Shown here: positions 17,556-26,884 of the stretch, piece by piece
Layout: every line of letters begins with the position of its first letter
Position numbering within the stretch: the stretch's first letter is position 1
NCBI GenBank assembly: GCA_937949745.1
Contig: CALECM010000132.1
Span: 35,629-99,628 of the forward strand
Length of the DNA: 64,000 bases
Direction: 5' to 3'
DNA from: an uncultured Bacteroidales bacterium
GTDB lineage: Bacteria; Bacteroidota; Bacteroidia; Bacteroidales; WCHB1-69
Translations under genes and position numbers: made by a program
Notes under the pieces: model-generated
The model's input: the letters and a program-made list of their open reading frames with translations, nothing else
What the model was told of the DNA's origin: nothing
Databases searched by the model: none

Positions 17556-17715
17556 CATTTATTATTTTAATTTCATCCTGTCGTACGGATAAAACAATCA
17601 TGTTTCCAGGAGTATGAAAAACGTGATTAATAACTAACGAATCATATAAAACAGAAATAGAACCGGGATAAGATTCCCAAGGATTGGCATTAGGATACAA
17701 CTAAATCATAAAACA

Positions 17716-18144
17716 TTATATTTCAGGCATGGAGTCCACATCATCCTCTTCCCTGGAACCGCTGACGGTACGTTGAAGAGATGCGACCAGAGAACCTATC
17801 ATTTTGGTAAGCTCCATCAATTGATTCCTGGAATATTCCTTTTCATCATAATCGACCGCATCTAATTTTGAAGCGAGCTCCGTATAAACGACACATTCCC
17901 TTACCGAACTTTTGGCCATCTTCAGATAATAGACGAACTGCGCCTTGTTCCTTGCCGACCCCTCAGCTATATTTAAAGCTATAGCCTGAGCTGATTTCAG
18001 GAATGCCGCACCTAAATCAATTTTTTTTTCGTCAGAGAAATGTTCAGTTGTACCGTGTACCCATTTAATATACTCAAGAGCCTTGGCATAGATCCTTAAA
18101 TCTTCGAATCGAAAGAAGCTTACGGTATTTTCTTGTTCGTTCAT
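17716..18144 (-). CDS. Four-helix-bundle protein (S23 / 23S rRNA intervening-sequence protein family)
   Basis: A 142-residue, mostly helical protein. The FRFEDLRIYAKALEYIKWVH start and the AIALNIAEGSARN segment are typical of the TIGR02436 / S23 family. Proteins of this family were first found in intervening sequences of 23S rRNA genes, but many copies, like this one, stand alone. No rRNA lies nearby. The C-terminus is acidic (REEDDVDS). Function is unknown; RNA binding is suspected for the family. It has its own -7 element at 18174-18181. Confidence 0.85.
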   Translation of the reverse strand: MNEQENTVSFFRFEDLRIYAKALEYIKWVHGTTEHFSDEKKIDLGAAFLKSAQAIALNIAEGSARNKAQFVYYLKMAKSSVRECVVYTELASKLDAVDYDEKEYSRNQLMELTKMIGSLVASLQRTVSGSREEDDVDSMPEI

Positions 18145-18173
18145 TTTTATTAGATTTAGTTATAAAATTTGGA

Positions 18174-18181
18174 CAAAAATA
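18174..18181 (-). promoter_or_regulatory. Promoter -7 element for the four-helix-bundle gene
   Basis: TATTTTTG on the minus strand, about 30 bases upstream of the ATG at 18144. Confidence 0.55.
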
Positions 18182-18361
18182 ATCATTTTTTTCAATCTTT
18201 CACATTTATGATAATTTTTTTAATTTTTTTCGACCTTTCTATATTTAGACGATAAACTGAGGTAAAAAGATATCTTAAAACCAATGAATTAATTTAATTA
18301 CGGTTAATTTTTTTGCTTTTGGTTTTTAAAATTCTTTCTTTAAAAACTAATGGATTTTTTG

Positions 18362-18369
18362 TATTTTTG
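18362..18369 (+). promoter_or_regulatory. Promoter -7 element for the beta-mannosidase gene
   Basis: TATTTTTG, 32 bases upstream of the ATG at 18401. Confidence 0.55.
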
Positions 18370-18400
18370 ACGACATTATTAAATAACCAAATCACCCGTA

Positions 18401-20962
18401 ATGTTTCTGAAATCCTTGCTTCAGAAGGGATCTTTTTATAGTCTCCTTATTCTATTATTTGTTTCCTGCGGGAAACCTGACTATGAGGTTAAAAAAATAT
18501 TTTTAGACTCTTCATGGAGCTTCACTTATAAAAACAGGAATTACCCAGCGGTTGTTCCCGGATGTATTCATACCGACCTACGGCACAATATGATTATTCC
18601 CGATCCTTTTTACGGAACGCTTGAAGATTCTCTCCAATGGATATCCCAGAGATCATGGCAATATCAGACCACTTTCTCCAAAAAAGATATCTCCTCATTC
18701 CGTAATGCCGAAATCGTATTCGAAGGATTGGATTGCGTAACGGAAGTCTATTTAAACGGAAAGCCTTTTTATCATACGGACGGGAGCTATAAAACCGATA
18801 ATATGTTCAGGGAATGGATATTTCCGATTGCCATGGATTCACTCGAAGAATTTAATGAAATTACCGTAATATTTTTGCCTACCGCAATCATGGAACAAGA
18901 AGCGGCCCGGCAATTACCCTATCCGTTACCTGAAACCCGTGCCCTTACCCGTAAAGCTGCTTATCAGTCGGGCTGGGACTGGGGACCGAGACTTATTACC
19001 TGCGGGATATGGCGTCCTGTTTATATCAGGTTATGGAATGAATTCAAGATCGGTGATATGCAAATATATCAAAAAGAAATTTCCGGTAAGTCAGCAGTTT
19101 TGGATATCGTCACCAAACTGGATGTTTCAGAAGATTGCACGCTCTATATGGAATATTATATCAACGATCATTTGGTAAGAAGTAAAGAAAAACTTAATTT
19201 TGAAAAAGGCGGTCACACCATTAAGGAAGAATTAAAAATTGAAAATCCTGCGTTATGGTTCCCGAACGGGATGGGTGAACAAAACAGATACAAGATCACG
19301 GTCAAAGCTCATGGTATAACATCTGACGATATGGCAACACATACTATCGGACTGCGTCATATTGAGCTGGTCAGGGAGCGGGATTCTATCGGTGAAAAAT
19401 TCGAATTCCATGTCAACGGAATTCCGGTCTTTATGAAAGGCACCAATTGGATACCTGCTGAAAGTTTTCCTTCGTCCATGACACCCGAAAAATACAGGAA
19501 CCTATTGGAAGCCTGTAAAGAAAGCCACATGAATATGATCCGTATATGGGGAGGAGGCATTTACGAAGATGATATTTTTTATGACTTGTGTGACGAAATG
19601 GGGATTCTGGTATGGCAGGATTTTATGTTCGCCGGGGCTATATATCCCGATGATGACCATTTTATCCACAATATAACCATAGAAGCACGGGAACAGGTAC
19701 AACGGTTGCGTAACCATCCGTCTATTGCTCTGTGGTGCGGAAATAACGAAGTTAAGAATGCCTGGGAAGACTGGGGATGGCAAAAAGATTATACTCCGGA
19801 ACAAAAAAAGGCTATCTCCAAAAGTATACATACGATTTTCAATGAACTTTTACCCGATTTAGTCGACGAATATGATCCGGCAACTCCATATCATCCTACG
19901 TCCCCGTTATGGGGATGGGGACATCCGGAGAATTTCACGGAAGGAGATTCCCATTACTGGGGAGTATGGTGGGGCGAAGAACCTTTTGAAGTATGGCCTG
20001 CTAAAACAGGAAGATTCATGTCCGAATATGGATTCCAATCCTATCCGGAGATTTCCACTATCAAACAATTTACACCTGACGATCAACTCTACCTGAATTC
20101 TCCTTCTCTGAAAAACCATCAGAAACATGCGAGGGGCATGGAGATCATTACCAAAGCAATGCGACAATATTTCGGTACAACGGAAAAACCGGAAGATTTC
20201 GTTTATTTAAGTCAACTGGTACAAGCTTACGGTATCGGGCAAGCGATCGAAGTGCACCGGATGAAAAGACCCTATTGTATGGGAACGCTTTACTGGCAAC
20301 TTAACGATTGCTGGCCGGTAGCTTCATGGAGCAGTATCGATTATTACGGAAACAAAAAAGCCCTTTATTTTACAGGGAAAGAGAAATTTAAAGATGTAAT
20401 TATCGGCACGGAAGCTCTAAAAAACGGGACCATTCCGGTACATATTATTTCCGATAAAAAAGATACCGTAAACGGAAATCTCCATATCAAAGTATATGTT
20501 TTGAGGGATGGACCGGAAACCAAATATACCATTCAGGAAGAAAAAATAATACCGGTAAGTGTTTCGCCGCAAGAGTCTTCTTTGGTCTGCCATCTCCCTT
20601 TTTCCGATAATGAAATGAACAACAAGGTGATCCATATAGCTTTCCATACTCCTGATACTCTTTTGGCAGAGAAGATCCATTATCCGGTTTACCCCAAAGA
20701 TTTAAAACTTGCATTTCCGGATTTGCAGATCAAAAGCCATAAGGAAGATGATCAATATCGCATCAGGATCAAAAGTAATACTTTGGCCAAAGGAGTTATG
20801 ATTTCGACTCCGGATGGAATTGCCGGCAACTATTCCGATAATTATTTCGATCTTCTCCCGGATCTTGAAAAAGAAGTAATTTTTACACCTTTCGAGCCCA
20901 ATCAGGATAATATTTCTTTTACCGTTCGTTCCTATAATCAACTTCAACAACTTCAAAAATAA
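18401..20962 (+). CDS. Beta-mannosidase, GH2, lipoprotein
   Basis: An 853-residue glycoside hydrolase of family 2, beta-mannosidase branch. A lipoprotein signal ends FVSC with Cys23. An N-terminal jelly-roll sugar-binding domain (~30-210) contains the WDWGPRL segment seen in mannosidases. Ig-like domains follow, then a TIM barrel (~330-640) with acid/base Glu450 (WCGNNE) and nucleophile Glu542 (MSEYGFQS). C-terminal beta domains end the protein. It should remove terminal beta-mannose from mannans or N-glycan cores in the periplasm or at the cell surface. No susC/susD genes or other CAZymes are adjacent, so this is not a typical polysaccharide utilization locus. Confidence 0.93.
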   Translation: MFLKSLLQKGSFYSLLILLFVSCGKPDYEVKKIFLDSSWSFTYKNRNYPAVVPGCIHTDLRHNMIIPDPFYGTLEDSLQWISQRSWQYQTTFSKKDISSFRNAEIVFEGLDCVTEVYLNGKPFYHTDGSYKTDNMFREWIFPIAMDSLEEFNEITVIFLPTAIMEQEAARQLPYPLPETRALTRKAAYQSGWDWGPRLITCGIWRPVYIRLWNEFKIGDMQIYQKEISGKSAVLDIVTKLDVSEDCTLYMEYYINDHLVRSKEKLNFEKGGHTIKEELKIENPALWFPNGMGEQNRYKITVKAHGITSDDMATHTIGLRHIELVRERDSIGEKFEFHVNGIPVFMKGTNWIPAESFPSSMTPEKYRNLLEACKESHMNMIRIWGGGIYEDDIFYDLCDEMGILVWQDFMFAGAIYPDDDHFIHNITIEAREQVQRLRNHPSIALWCGNNEVKNAWEDWGWQKDYTPEQKKAISKSIHTIFNELLPDLVDEYDPATPYHPTSPLWGWGHPENFTEGDSHYWGVWWGEEPFEVWPAKTGRFMSEYGFQSYPEISTIKQFTPDDQLYLNSPSLKNHQKHARGMEIITKAMRQYFGTTEKPEDFVYLSQLVQAYGIGQAIEVHRMKRPYCMGTLYWQLNDCWPVASWSSIDYYGNKKALYFTGKEKFKDVIIGTEALKNGTIPVHIISDKKDTVNGNLHIKVYVLRDGPETKYTIQEEKIIPVSVSPQESSLVCHLPFSDNEMNNKVIHIAFHTPDTLLAEKIHYPVYPKDLKLAFPDLQIKSHKEDDQYRIRIKSNTLAKGVMISTPDGIAGNYSDNYFDLLPDLEKEVIFTPFEPNQDNISFTVRSYNQLQQLQK

Positions 20963-20973
20963 TCTTTACTGAT

Positions 20974-21969
20974 ATGTCCCGGATAAGTTTTTGGCTTAAT
21001 AACGCCCGTTACGTTTCCCTTGGGCAAAGCCTCTTACCTGCTTTTGTAGCCCTCTGCTTAGCCATCGACCAGCCTTCTTTTTCATGGATATACGCTCTGC
21101 TTGGCATCCTGGGCGTCGCATTGGCGCATCTCTCTTTCAATCTTTTCGACGATTATTTTGATTATAAAAAAAACGGTCCGGGTATCCGCAATGAAATAGC
21201 GAATTCGGGTATGAGAGCCCGCATCGGAAAATGTGAGTACATTGTTTCCGGTGAGGCAACTCCCAGGCAATTATTTTATGTGGCATCGTTTTTCGGAATG
21301 GCAGCTATGGCAGTAGGAATAATTGTATTATCGGCAAGAGGATGGCCTATTGCCCTTATTGTGGGAATTACCGCTTTATTGGGCATTTCTTATGCCGGTG
21401 ATCCCCTGCGTTTGAGTTACCGGGGTTTGGGTGAAATTACCATTGCCATTATTTTCGGTCCTTTGTTGATGAGCGGCATTTATTATGCTGCATGCGGCAC
21501 CTTTACTCCTGCACTTTGGTTCCTTTCCATACCGATTGGATTATTGGCGGCGAATATTCTGTATACCCATGATGTTATGGATTATGAAGCAGATAAAAAA
21601 ATAGATAAAAGAACTCTTTGCGTGGTTACCGGCAATCAAAAAATAAACCTGGTATTTTCGGCCCTGTTTATTTTTATTCCTTATATCCTGATCCTGTCGG
21701 GAATTATTACAGGTTATCTCTCAAAATGGTTTTTCTTCATTTTCCTGACATTACCACAGGCTGTAAGCTTATGGTACCTGTTAACGCAATTCGTCAAATA
21801 TCCATATAAAGAATTTCCACGCCGGTGGTGGATGGGACCTATGGAAAAATGGAATGATATACGATCCGCAGGGATCGATTGGTTTATGATCCGCTGGTAT
21901 CTTTCCCGAAACTTAGTGATTTTATTTTGTGTGATTATCATTATAATCGCCTTAGCCGGCGGACTTTAA
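20974..21969 (+). CDS. UbiA-family prenyltransferase
   Basis: A 331-residue integral membrane protein with about 8-9 hydrophobic helices. The two Mg-prenyl-diphosphate motifs are NLFDDYFDYKKN (residues ~59-70) and HDVMDYEADKKID (~195-207), the NDxxDxxxD and DxxxD patterns of UbiA/MenA enzymes. It transfers a polyprenyl chain to an aromatic acceptor in the membrane. MenA (1,4-dihydroxy-2-naphthoate prenyltransferase) is the obvious candidate, but no men genes are nearby, so the acceptor is left open. It follows the mannosidase gene by 11 bases and precedes a radical SAM gene by 19 bases. Confidence 0.85.
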   Translation: MSRISFWLNNARYVSLGQSLLPAFVALCLAIDQPSFSWIYALLGILGVALAHLSFNLFDDYFDYKKNGPGIRNEIANSGMRARIGKCEYIVSGEATPRQLFYVASFFGMAAMAVGIIVLSARGWPIALIVGITALLGISYAGDPLRLSYRGLGEITIAIIFGPLLMSGIYYAACGTFTPALWFLSIPIGLLAANILYTHDVMDYEADKKIDKRTLCVVTGNQKINLVFSALFIFIPYILILSGIITGYLSKWFFFIFLTLPQAVSLWYLLTQFVKYPYKEFPRRWWMGPMEKWNDIRSAGIDWFMIRWYLSRNLVILFCVIIIIIALAGGL

Positions 21970-21988
21970 TATAAAGATAAGATTTACG

Positions 21989-22879
21989 ATGAAAATATTC
22001 TATTTGGCCAAATGGTATTTAAATGCAAGGTTAAGAGGCTACAGGAAACCTCTTCAATCGGTCATTTTTATTTCCGACCTCTGCAATCTCCGGTGTAGAC
22101 ATTGTACGGTATATAGCAAAGAAAAACCCGTCGTAAAAAGTTTTGAGCAGGTAAGGAACGATCTGATTTACTGTTATCAACAGGGATCTAGATTTGTCGA
22201 TTTCGAAGGCGGAGAACCTTTCCTGTGGCGTGACGGTGAAAAAAACATTAATACCTTGGTGGACTTGGCCAAAGAAATCGGTTTTTTTTCCACAACCGTC
22301 ACTACTAACGCTCAGCTTCCGTTTTCCGGTTGTAAAGCCGATTCTATTTGGGTAAGCATGGATGGCCTGCATCATTTCCATGATCAGATCCGCGGAGAAG
22401 GAAGTTTCGGAAAACTCGAAAAAAATATTGCTGATTCTGAACATAAGGAATTGAACATCAACATGGTTATCAATGCATTCAATTACGAGAACGTACCGGA
22501 TACCATTGAATACGTCCGACAACATCCGCAGTTAAAAAGAATCTCGCTGAATTTTCATTCTCCCTATGTTGGAACGGAGGATTTGTTCTTATCATGGGAT
22601 AAACGGGAAGATGTTATCGATAAGATCATGGCCATGAAAAAAGCCGGATATCCGATCATGAATTCTCTCTCCGGACTTAAACTAATGAAAAAAAATAATT
22701 TCCGGCATGTTTGCTGGATCAGTAATTTTATATTACCTGACGGAACGCGCCTGAACGAATGCGCGGGTAAAACACAGAATATTTGTGACCGGTGCGGATT
22801 ATGTATGGCCGGCGAAATGCACAGTGTGTATTATTTCAAACCGGATACGATCCTGGCAGGGTTAAAGTTAAGAATGTAA
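21989..22879 (+). CDS. Radical SAM protein with C-terminal cysteine cluster
   Basis: A 296-residue radical SAM enzyme. Cys32, Cys36 and Cys39 (CNLRCRHC) bind the catalytic 4Fe-4S cluster, FEGGEPFLW is the SAM-binding GGE-type motif, and a C-terminal Cys set (CAGKTQNICDRCGLC) could hold a second cluster. The layout resembles HpnH-like and SPASM-like proteins, but the substrate is not predictable. The tight spacing after a UbiA prenyltransferase suggests the two act in one pathway, perhaps on a prenylated or lipid substrate; this is inference. Confidence 0.82.
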   Translation: MKIFYLAKWYLNARLRGYRKPLQSVIFISDLCNLRCRHCTVYSKEKPVVKSFEQVRNDLIYCYQQGSRFVDFEGGEPFLWRDGEKNINTLVDLAKEIGFFSTTVTTNAQLPFSGCKADSIWVSMDGLHHFHDQIRGEGSFGKLEKNIADSEHKELNINMVINAFNYENVPDTIEYVRQHPQLKRISLNFHSPYVGTEDLFLSWDKREDVIDKIMAMKKAGYPIMNSLSGLKLMKKNNFRHVCWISNFILPDGTRLNECAGKTQNICDRCGLCMAGEMHSVYYFKPDTILAGLKLRM

Positions 22880-22888
22880 TAAAATAAA

Positions 22889-24052
22889 TCAGTCTTTAAA
22901 AAAAGATTTTACCTTACTGAAAAAACTATTTTCTTCTTTTCCGGGATTCGGTATAAAATTCTCGGAAGAGTTAAATTTTTCCACCATGGCCTTTTCTTCT
23001 TTGGACAAGACTTTCGGGGTCCATACATTCAGGTTTACAATAAGATCGCCGCGGTAAGCCCTGCGGATATCCGGAATCCCTTTACTCTGCAATCTTAATA
23101 TCTGTCCGCTTTGAGTTCCTGCCTGTATTTTCACCTTGGCCTTACCCTCGAGCGTCGGAATCTCAACATTCGCGCCCAAAGCCGCCTGTGGAAAGGATAT
23201 GTAATAATTCAAATAGATATTATTCCCTTCCCGTTCAAATAACGGATGCGGTATTTCTTCAATCACCACGAACAGATCGCCATTCACTCCTCCGTTCAGG
23301 GCCGCGTTTCCCTTACCTTTCATGGTCAGTTGCATCCCTTCCGCTACTCCGGCCGGTATATTGACCGTCACCACTTCTTCTCCTTTGACCACTCCATTAC
23401 CATGACAGTGATCACAGGGGTCCGTAATGACCTCGCCTTTGCCCTGGCAATTACTGCAAACGGTCGCTTGCTGGAAAAGTCCGAAAACACTTCTTTCCGT
23501 CCGAACTTCTTGTCCGCTGCCATGACAGGTGGGACAGGTATTGACGGAGCTTTTGGATTTAGTCCCTAAACCGCCGCACTCGTCACAGGGAACATATTTT
23601 TGTATTTTAATTTTCTTTTCTACGCCTTTTGCGATCTCCTCGAGTGTAAGTTTGACCGTAATCCTTAAATTGGTGCCTTGTCTCACTTTTTTACTTTGTG
23701 ATGCCCCAGGACGGCCACCTCCAAAAAAGGAGTCAAATCCGCCGAAACCACCGCCGAAAAGATCTCCGAATCGTTCGAAAATCGTATTGATATCGAAATC
23801 GGCATGAGTGTAACCACCGGCACTTCCGTTCATACCGGCATGGCCAAAACGATCATAGCGATTTCTTTTATCGGAATTGCTCAAAACGTCATAGGCTTCG
23901 GCAGCCTCCTTAAACCTCTCCTCGGCTTCTTTATTGCCGGGATTACGGTCGGGATGGAATTCCATTGCCTTTTTCCGATAAGCTTTCTTTATCTCCTCGG
24001 TAGTACAATCTCTCGATACTCCCAATAATTCATAATAATCTTTTTTTCCCAT
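22889..24052 (-). CDS. dnaJ: Chaperone DnaJ
   Basis: A 387-residue type I Hsp40. It has a J domain with FHPDRNPG (HPD) at residues ~31-38 and a G/F-rich linker (~75-120). The zinc-binding region has four CxxCxGxG repeats (CDECGGLG, CPTCHGSG, CSNCQGKG, CDHCHGNG), followed by the C-terminal substrate-binding domain. It delivers unfolded proteins to DnaK and stimulates its ATPase. It lies 23 bases downstream of grpE, clearly an operon. dnaK is 7 kb away on the other strand. Confidence 0.96.
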   Translation of the reverse strand: MGKKDYYELLGVSRDCTTEEIKKAYRKKAMEFHPDRNPGNKEAEERFKEAAEAYDVLSNSDKRNRYDRFGHAGMNGSAGGYTHADFDINTIFERFGDLFGGGFGGFDSFFGGGRPGASQSKKVRQGTNLRITVKLTLEEIAKGVEKKIKIQKYVPCDECGGLGTKSKSSVNTCPTCHGSGQEVRTERSVFGLFQQATVCSNCQGKGEVITDPCDHCHGNGVVKGEEVVTVNIPAGVAEGMQLTMKGKGNAALNGGVNGDLFVVIEEIPHPLFEREGNNIYLNYYISFPQAALGANVEIPTLEGKAKVKIQAGTQSGQILRLQSKGIPDIRRAYRGDLIVNLNVWTPKVLSKEEKAMVEKFNSSENFIPNPGKEENSFFSKVKSFFKD

Positions 24053-24075
24053 AATCTCCTTAGGTACTATATAGT

Positions 24076-24726
24076 TTAATTTCCTACTATAACTTTCGGA
24101 TACCTGATCACTTTATCTTTGATCTTATATCCTTTTTGCGATACGTCAATTACTTTTCCTTTTTCCTCTTCCGGCGCGGGAACATGAGCTATAGCTTCAT
24201 GGTAATCTGTATCAAACATTTCCCCTTTAGCCGGTATTTCCTCCACATTATTCATTTTTAATATCTGGAGGAATTTGTGATATATCAGTTCGAAACCTTC
24301 TTTTACCTGATTGATATCGTCGGTTTTGGCATTGGCGTCAATAGCCCTTTCAAAATCATCCAGGACCGGTAATATCTCTTTAATAACCCTTTCGGAAGCC
24401 GTACCGATCAAATCTATTTTTTCCTTCTGGGTGCGTTTTTTATAATTATCAAATTCCGAATAAAGCCTCAGGAATTTATCATTGAGCTCTTTCTTCTCTT
24501 CCTTCAAAGTAGCCACTTCTTCTTTAAGCTTATCTTCTTTCGTATTGCTTTTTTTTCCGAAGAAACCGGATTTGGACTTACTTTCTTCCTTTGTTTCCTC
24601 CGGAGGACATTCCGCATTATCTGTCATATCCTGACTCTCATTTTGTTCCAAATTGTCAGCCCTCCCGGAAATTTCCTGGTTATCATCTCCGTTTATTAAT
24701 AGATCGTCATTATCCATTTCATTCAT
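24076..24726 (-). CDS. grpE: Nucleotide exchange factor GrpE
   Basis: A 216-residue GrpE. A ~70-residue acidic, low-complexity N-terminus leads into a long coiled coil (~75-120), and the C-terminal beta domain contains GEMFDTDYHEAIAHVPAPEEEKGKV. It releases ADP from DnaK. A second Met at residue 4 (24717) is an alternative start. A sigma-54-like site lies ~65-80 bases upstream. First gene of the grpE-dnaJ operon. Confidence 0.94.
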   Translation of the reverse strand: MNEMDNDDLLINGDDNQEISGRADNLEQNESQDMTDNAECPPEETKEESKSKSGFFGKKSNTKEDKLKEEVATLKEEKKELNDKFLRLYSEFDNYKKRTQKEKIDLIGTASERVIKEILPVLDDFERAIDANAKTDDINQVKEGFELIYHKFLQILKMNNVEEIPAKGEMFDTDYHEAIAHVPAPEEEKGKVIDVSQKGYKIKDKVIRYPKVIVGN

Positions 24727-24792
24727 ATCTATCTGATTTATAAATTATTATCAATTATATCCTATATATTAACGTATAAACGAAATAAAAGA

Positions 24793-24809
24793 TGCAAAAA
24801 TGTTGCCAA
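24793..24809 (-). promoter_or_regulatory. Sigma-54-like promoter upstream of grpE-dnaJ
   Basis: The minus strand reads TTGGCAA, five bases, then TTGCA. This gives exact GG-N10-GC spacing and one mismatch to TTGGCAC-N5-TTGCA. The predicted start is about 12 bases further on, leaving a ~55-base leader. A near-match to the primary -7 element (CATTTTTG) overlaps it, so sigma usage is uncertain. Confidence 0.45.
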
Positions 24810-24825
24810 GCATAATTAAATGACA

Positions 24826-25395
24826 TTATGGCTTATTGTTGTTAACAATTTTTTCCAGATCTTCATACCACTGCGGTCCATACTTTCTAACCAAAGGTTC
24901 CTTTAGAAACCGATATACCGGAATCCCCTGTTCCCTTCCTTTATGACAGGCGGGTATACAAACCAACCAATGATGATAATTCAAGGCTTCATAATCGGGT
25001 AACTTTTTTATACGGATAGGATATAAATGACAGGAAACAGGTTTGGGGAAATCAATTTCACCCTGCTGGTATGCTTTTTCTATAGCACATTTCACCACTC
25101 CGTTCGAGTCATAGTAGACATAAGCACATGATTCGTCCGAGAGTAACGGCGTTACGAAAGACCCTTCCGTATCGTAATCAAAAGTTCCTTCATCTTCAAT
25201 TTTCCGGATTCCTTCTTCGGTCATATACTTTTTAAATACAGGATAATTTTCGTCCAGGTCGGATATTTCCAAAGGATCCAGAGGGGCTCCCATATCTCCT
25301 TCGATACAACAGGCTCCCATACATTTTTCCAGATCACAGCAAAAATACTGCTCAATTAACTCATCCGATAGCAGTACACCATTTACATTTATCAT
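24826..25395 (-). CDS. DUF3109 family cysteine-cluster protein
   Basis: A 189-residue protein whose cysteines are distributed as in DUF3109 / YkgJ-like proteins: CCDLEKCMGACC near the N-terminus, SCAYVYY, KCAIEKAY, SCHLYPIR and CIPACHKG. Such clusters suggest Zn or Fe-S binding. The family is conserved in Bacteroidota, with no established role. It is bounded by tnaA upstream on the same strand, 82 bases away, with a hairpin between them. Confidence 0.88.
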   Translation of the reverse strand: MINVNGVLLSDELIEQYFCCDLEKCMGACCIEGDMGAPLDPLEISDLDENYPVFKKYMTEEGIRKIEDEGTFDYDTEGSFVTPLLSDESCAYVYYDSNGVVKCAIEKAYQQGEIDFPKPVSCHLYPIRIKKLPDYEALNYHHWLVCIPACHKGREQGIPVYRFLKEPLVRKYGPQWYEDLEKIVNNNKP

Positions 25396-25415
25396 TAGTC
25401 CTTTTTATGACGACA

Positions 25416-25453
25416 AAAGTTGGCAGGGCTTTTGAAAGACCGCTACCAACTTT
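25416..25453 (-). terminator. Possible terminator downstream of tnaA
   Basis: Imperfect inverted repeat: AAAGTTGGCAG (25416-25426) opposes CTACCAACTTT (25443-25453) with one mismatch. On the minus strand it is followed by a short T run. It separates tnaA from the DUF3109 gene. Confidence 0.4.
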
Positions 25454-25477
25454 AAAACTGTTAATATATAAAAGAAA

Positions 25478-26854
25478 TTATTTCAGACGTTCAAGTTTTA
25501 CGGTAAAATGCCTCATGATAGGAGCTTCCCAGGCGATCTTTAAGCCACGGGTAACGGATTCCCGGCGGTCATAAACATTTTTCAAAGCCACCGCTATCAC
25601 ATCCATATGGTTATCTGTATAAACCCTGCGGGGAATCGCCAGACGCAAAAGGTCCAAACCATTGAAACGATTTTCGCGGGTAACCGGATCGCGGTCGGCC
25701 AACAAATATCCGATCTCGCAACCGCGTATTCCTGCTTCCAGATATAATTCCACGGTTAAGGTTTGGGCCGGAAATTCCTCTTTAGGCACGTGGGTCAACA
25801 CTTTGGGAGCATCCACAAAAATAGCATGTCCGCCGGCCGGCCTTTGATACGGAATTCCGAATTCGTCCAGTTTTGCCGCAAGATATTCCACCTGTTTGAT
25901 ACGGGTTTCCAGATTCTCGAATTCCGTATTTTCATCCAGACCAACAGCCAGCGCATTCATATCCCTTCCGCTCATTCCGCCGTAAGTCACATATCCTTCG
26001 TAAATAATGGTTTTTATTTTGGCCTGTTCATACCAATCTTCAACATTGGTAGCCAAAAATCCACCCATATTTACGATAGCATCTTTCTTGGCGCTCATGG
26101 TCATGCCGTCTGCGTAGGAAAACATTTCCCGGCAAATTTCCTTGATGGTCTTTTCGGCATAGCCTTCTTCACGGACCTTGATAAAATAGGCATTTTCGGC
26201 AAACCTGGCGGAGTCGAACAAGACCATCTTATTATATTTCTTAGCTATTTCACGGACTTCTTTCAGATTTTTCATGGATACCGGCTGGCCTCCCGCCGTA
26301 TTATTCGTAATGGTTACGATAATGAAAGGCACTTTATCTCCGTGTTCTTTCAGTACTTTCTCCAATTTAGCAGGATCTACGTTTCCTTTAAAAGGAATTT
26401 CAAGCTGAGTATCTTTTGCTTCGTCGATGGTACAATCTACCGCGAAAGCTTTTCGGGATTCAATATGTCCTTTGGTCGTATCGAAATGTGAATTTCCCGG
26501 CACATAATCGCCTTCTTTCACCAAAAAAGAAAAGAGAACATTTTCGGCAGCCCTTCCCTGGTGCGTAGGTACGACATATTTAAATCCGGTGATATGGGTG
26601 ACCATATCTTTCATCTTAAAAAAAGAATTGGCACCGGCATAACTTTCATCCCCCAACATCATTTCAGACCATTGGCGGTCGCTCATCGCTCCCGTTCCCG
26701 AATCGGTAATTAAGTCGATATAAACCTGTTCGGCTTTCAATTGAAACACATTGTAGTTGGCTTCCCTGATCCATTGTTCGCGTTCTTCGCGGGTACTTTT
26801 ACGGATAGGTTCGATCATTTTGATCTTCCAAGATTCAGCAAAAGGTAATTCCAT
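25478..26854 (-). CDS. tnaA: Tryptophanase (tryptophan indole-lyase)
   Basis: A 458-residue PLP beta-eliminating lyase that converts tryptophan to indole, pyruvate and ammonia. Conserved blocks include TDSGTGAMSD, PTHQGRAAEN, TITNNTAGGQPVS, DSARFAENAYFIK and the PLP lysine region MSAKKD. The close relative tyrosine phenol-lyase has an Arg for phenol recognition in a MER segment. Here the aligned residues are CEI, as in tryptophanases (VEI), so tryptophanase is favoured. It lies 30 bases downstream of the MORN-repeat lipoprotein gene, possibly in one transcript. No tnaC-like leader or permease is present. Confidence 0.88.
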   Translation of the reverse strand: MELPFAESWKIKMIEPIRKSTREEREQWIREANYNVFQLKAEQVYIDLITDSGTGAMSDRQWSEMMLGDESYAGANSFFKMKDMVTHITGFKYVVPTHQGRAAENVLFSFLVKEGDYVPGNSHFDTTKGHIESRKAFAVDCTIDEAKDTQLEIPFKGNVDPAKLEKVLKEHGDKVPFIIVTITNNTAGGQPVSMKNLKEVREIAKKYNKMVLFDSARFAENAYFIKVREEGYAEKTIKEICREMFSYADGMTMSAKKDAIVNMGGFLATNVEDWYEQAKIKTIIYEGYVTYGGMSGRDMNALAVGLDENTEFENLETRIKQVEYLAAKLDEFGIPYQRPAGGHAIFVDAPKVLTHVPKEEFPAQTLTVELYLEAGIRGCEIGYLLADRDPVTRENRFNGLDLLRLAIPRRVYTDNHMDVIAVALKNVYDRRESVTRGLKIAWEAPIMRHFTVKLERLK

Positions 26855-26884
26855 GTTATAGGTTTTAGTTAATATAATTTAAGC

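Noticed and set aside
25478..26854. Tyrosine phenol-lyase instead of tryptophanase
   Set aside because: The phenol-binding Arg of the MER segment is Ile in a CEI segment, as in tryptophanases.
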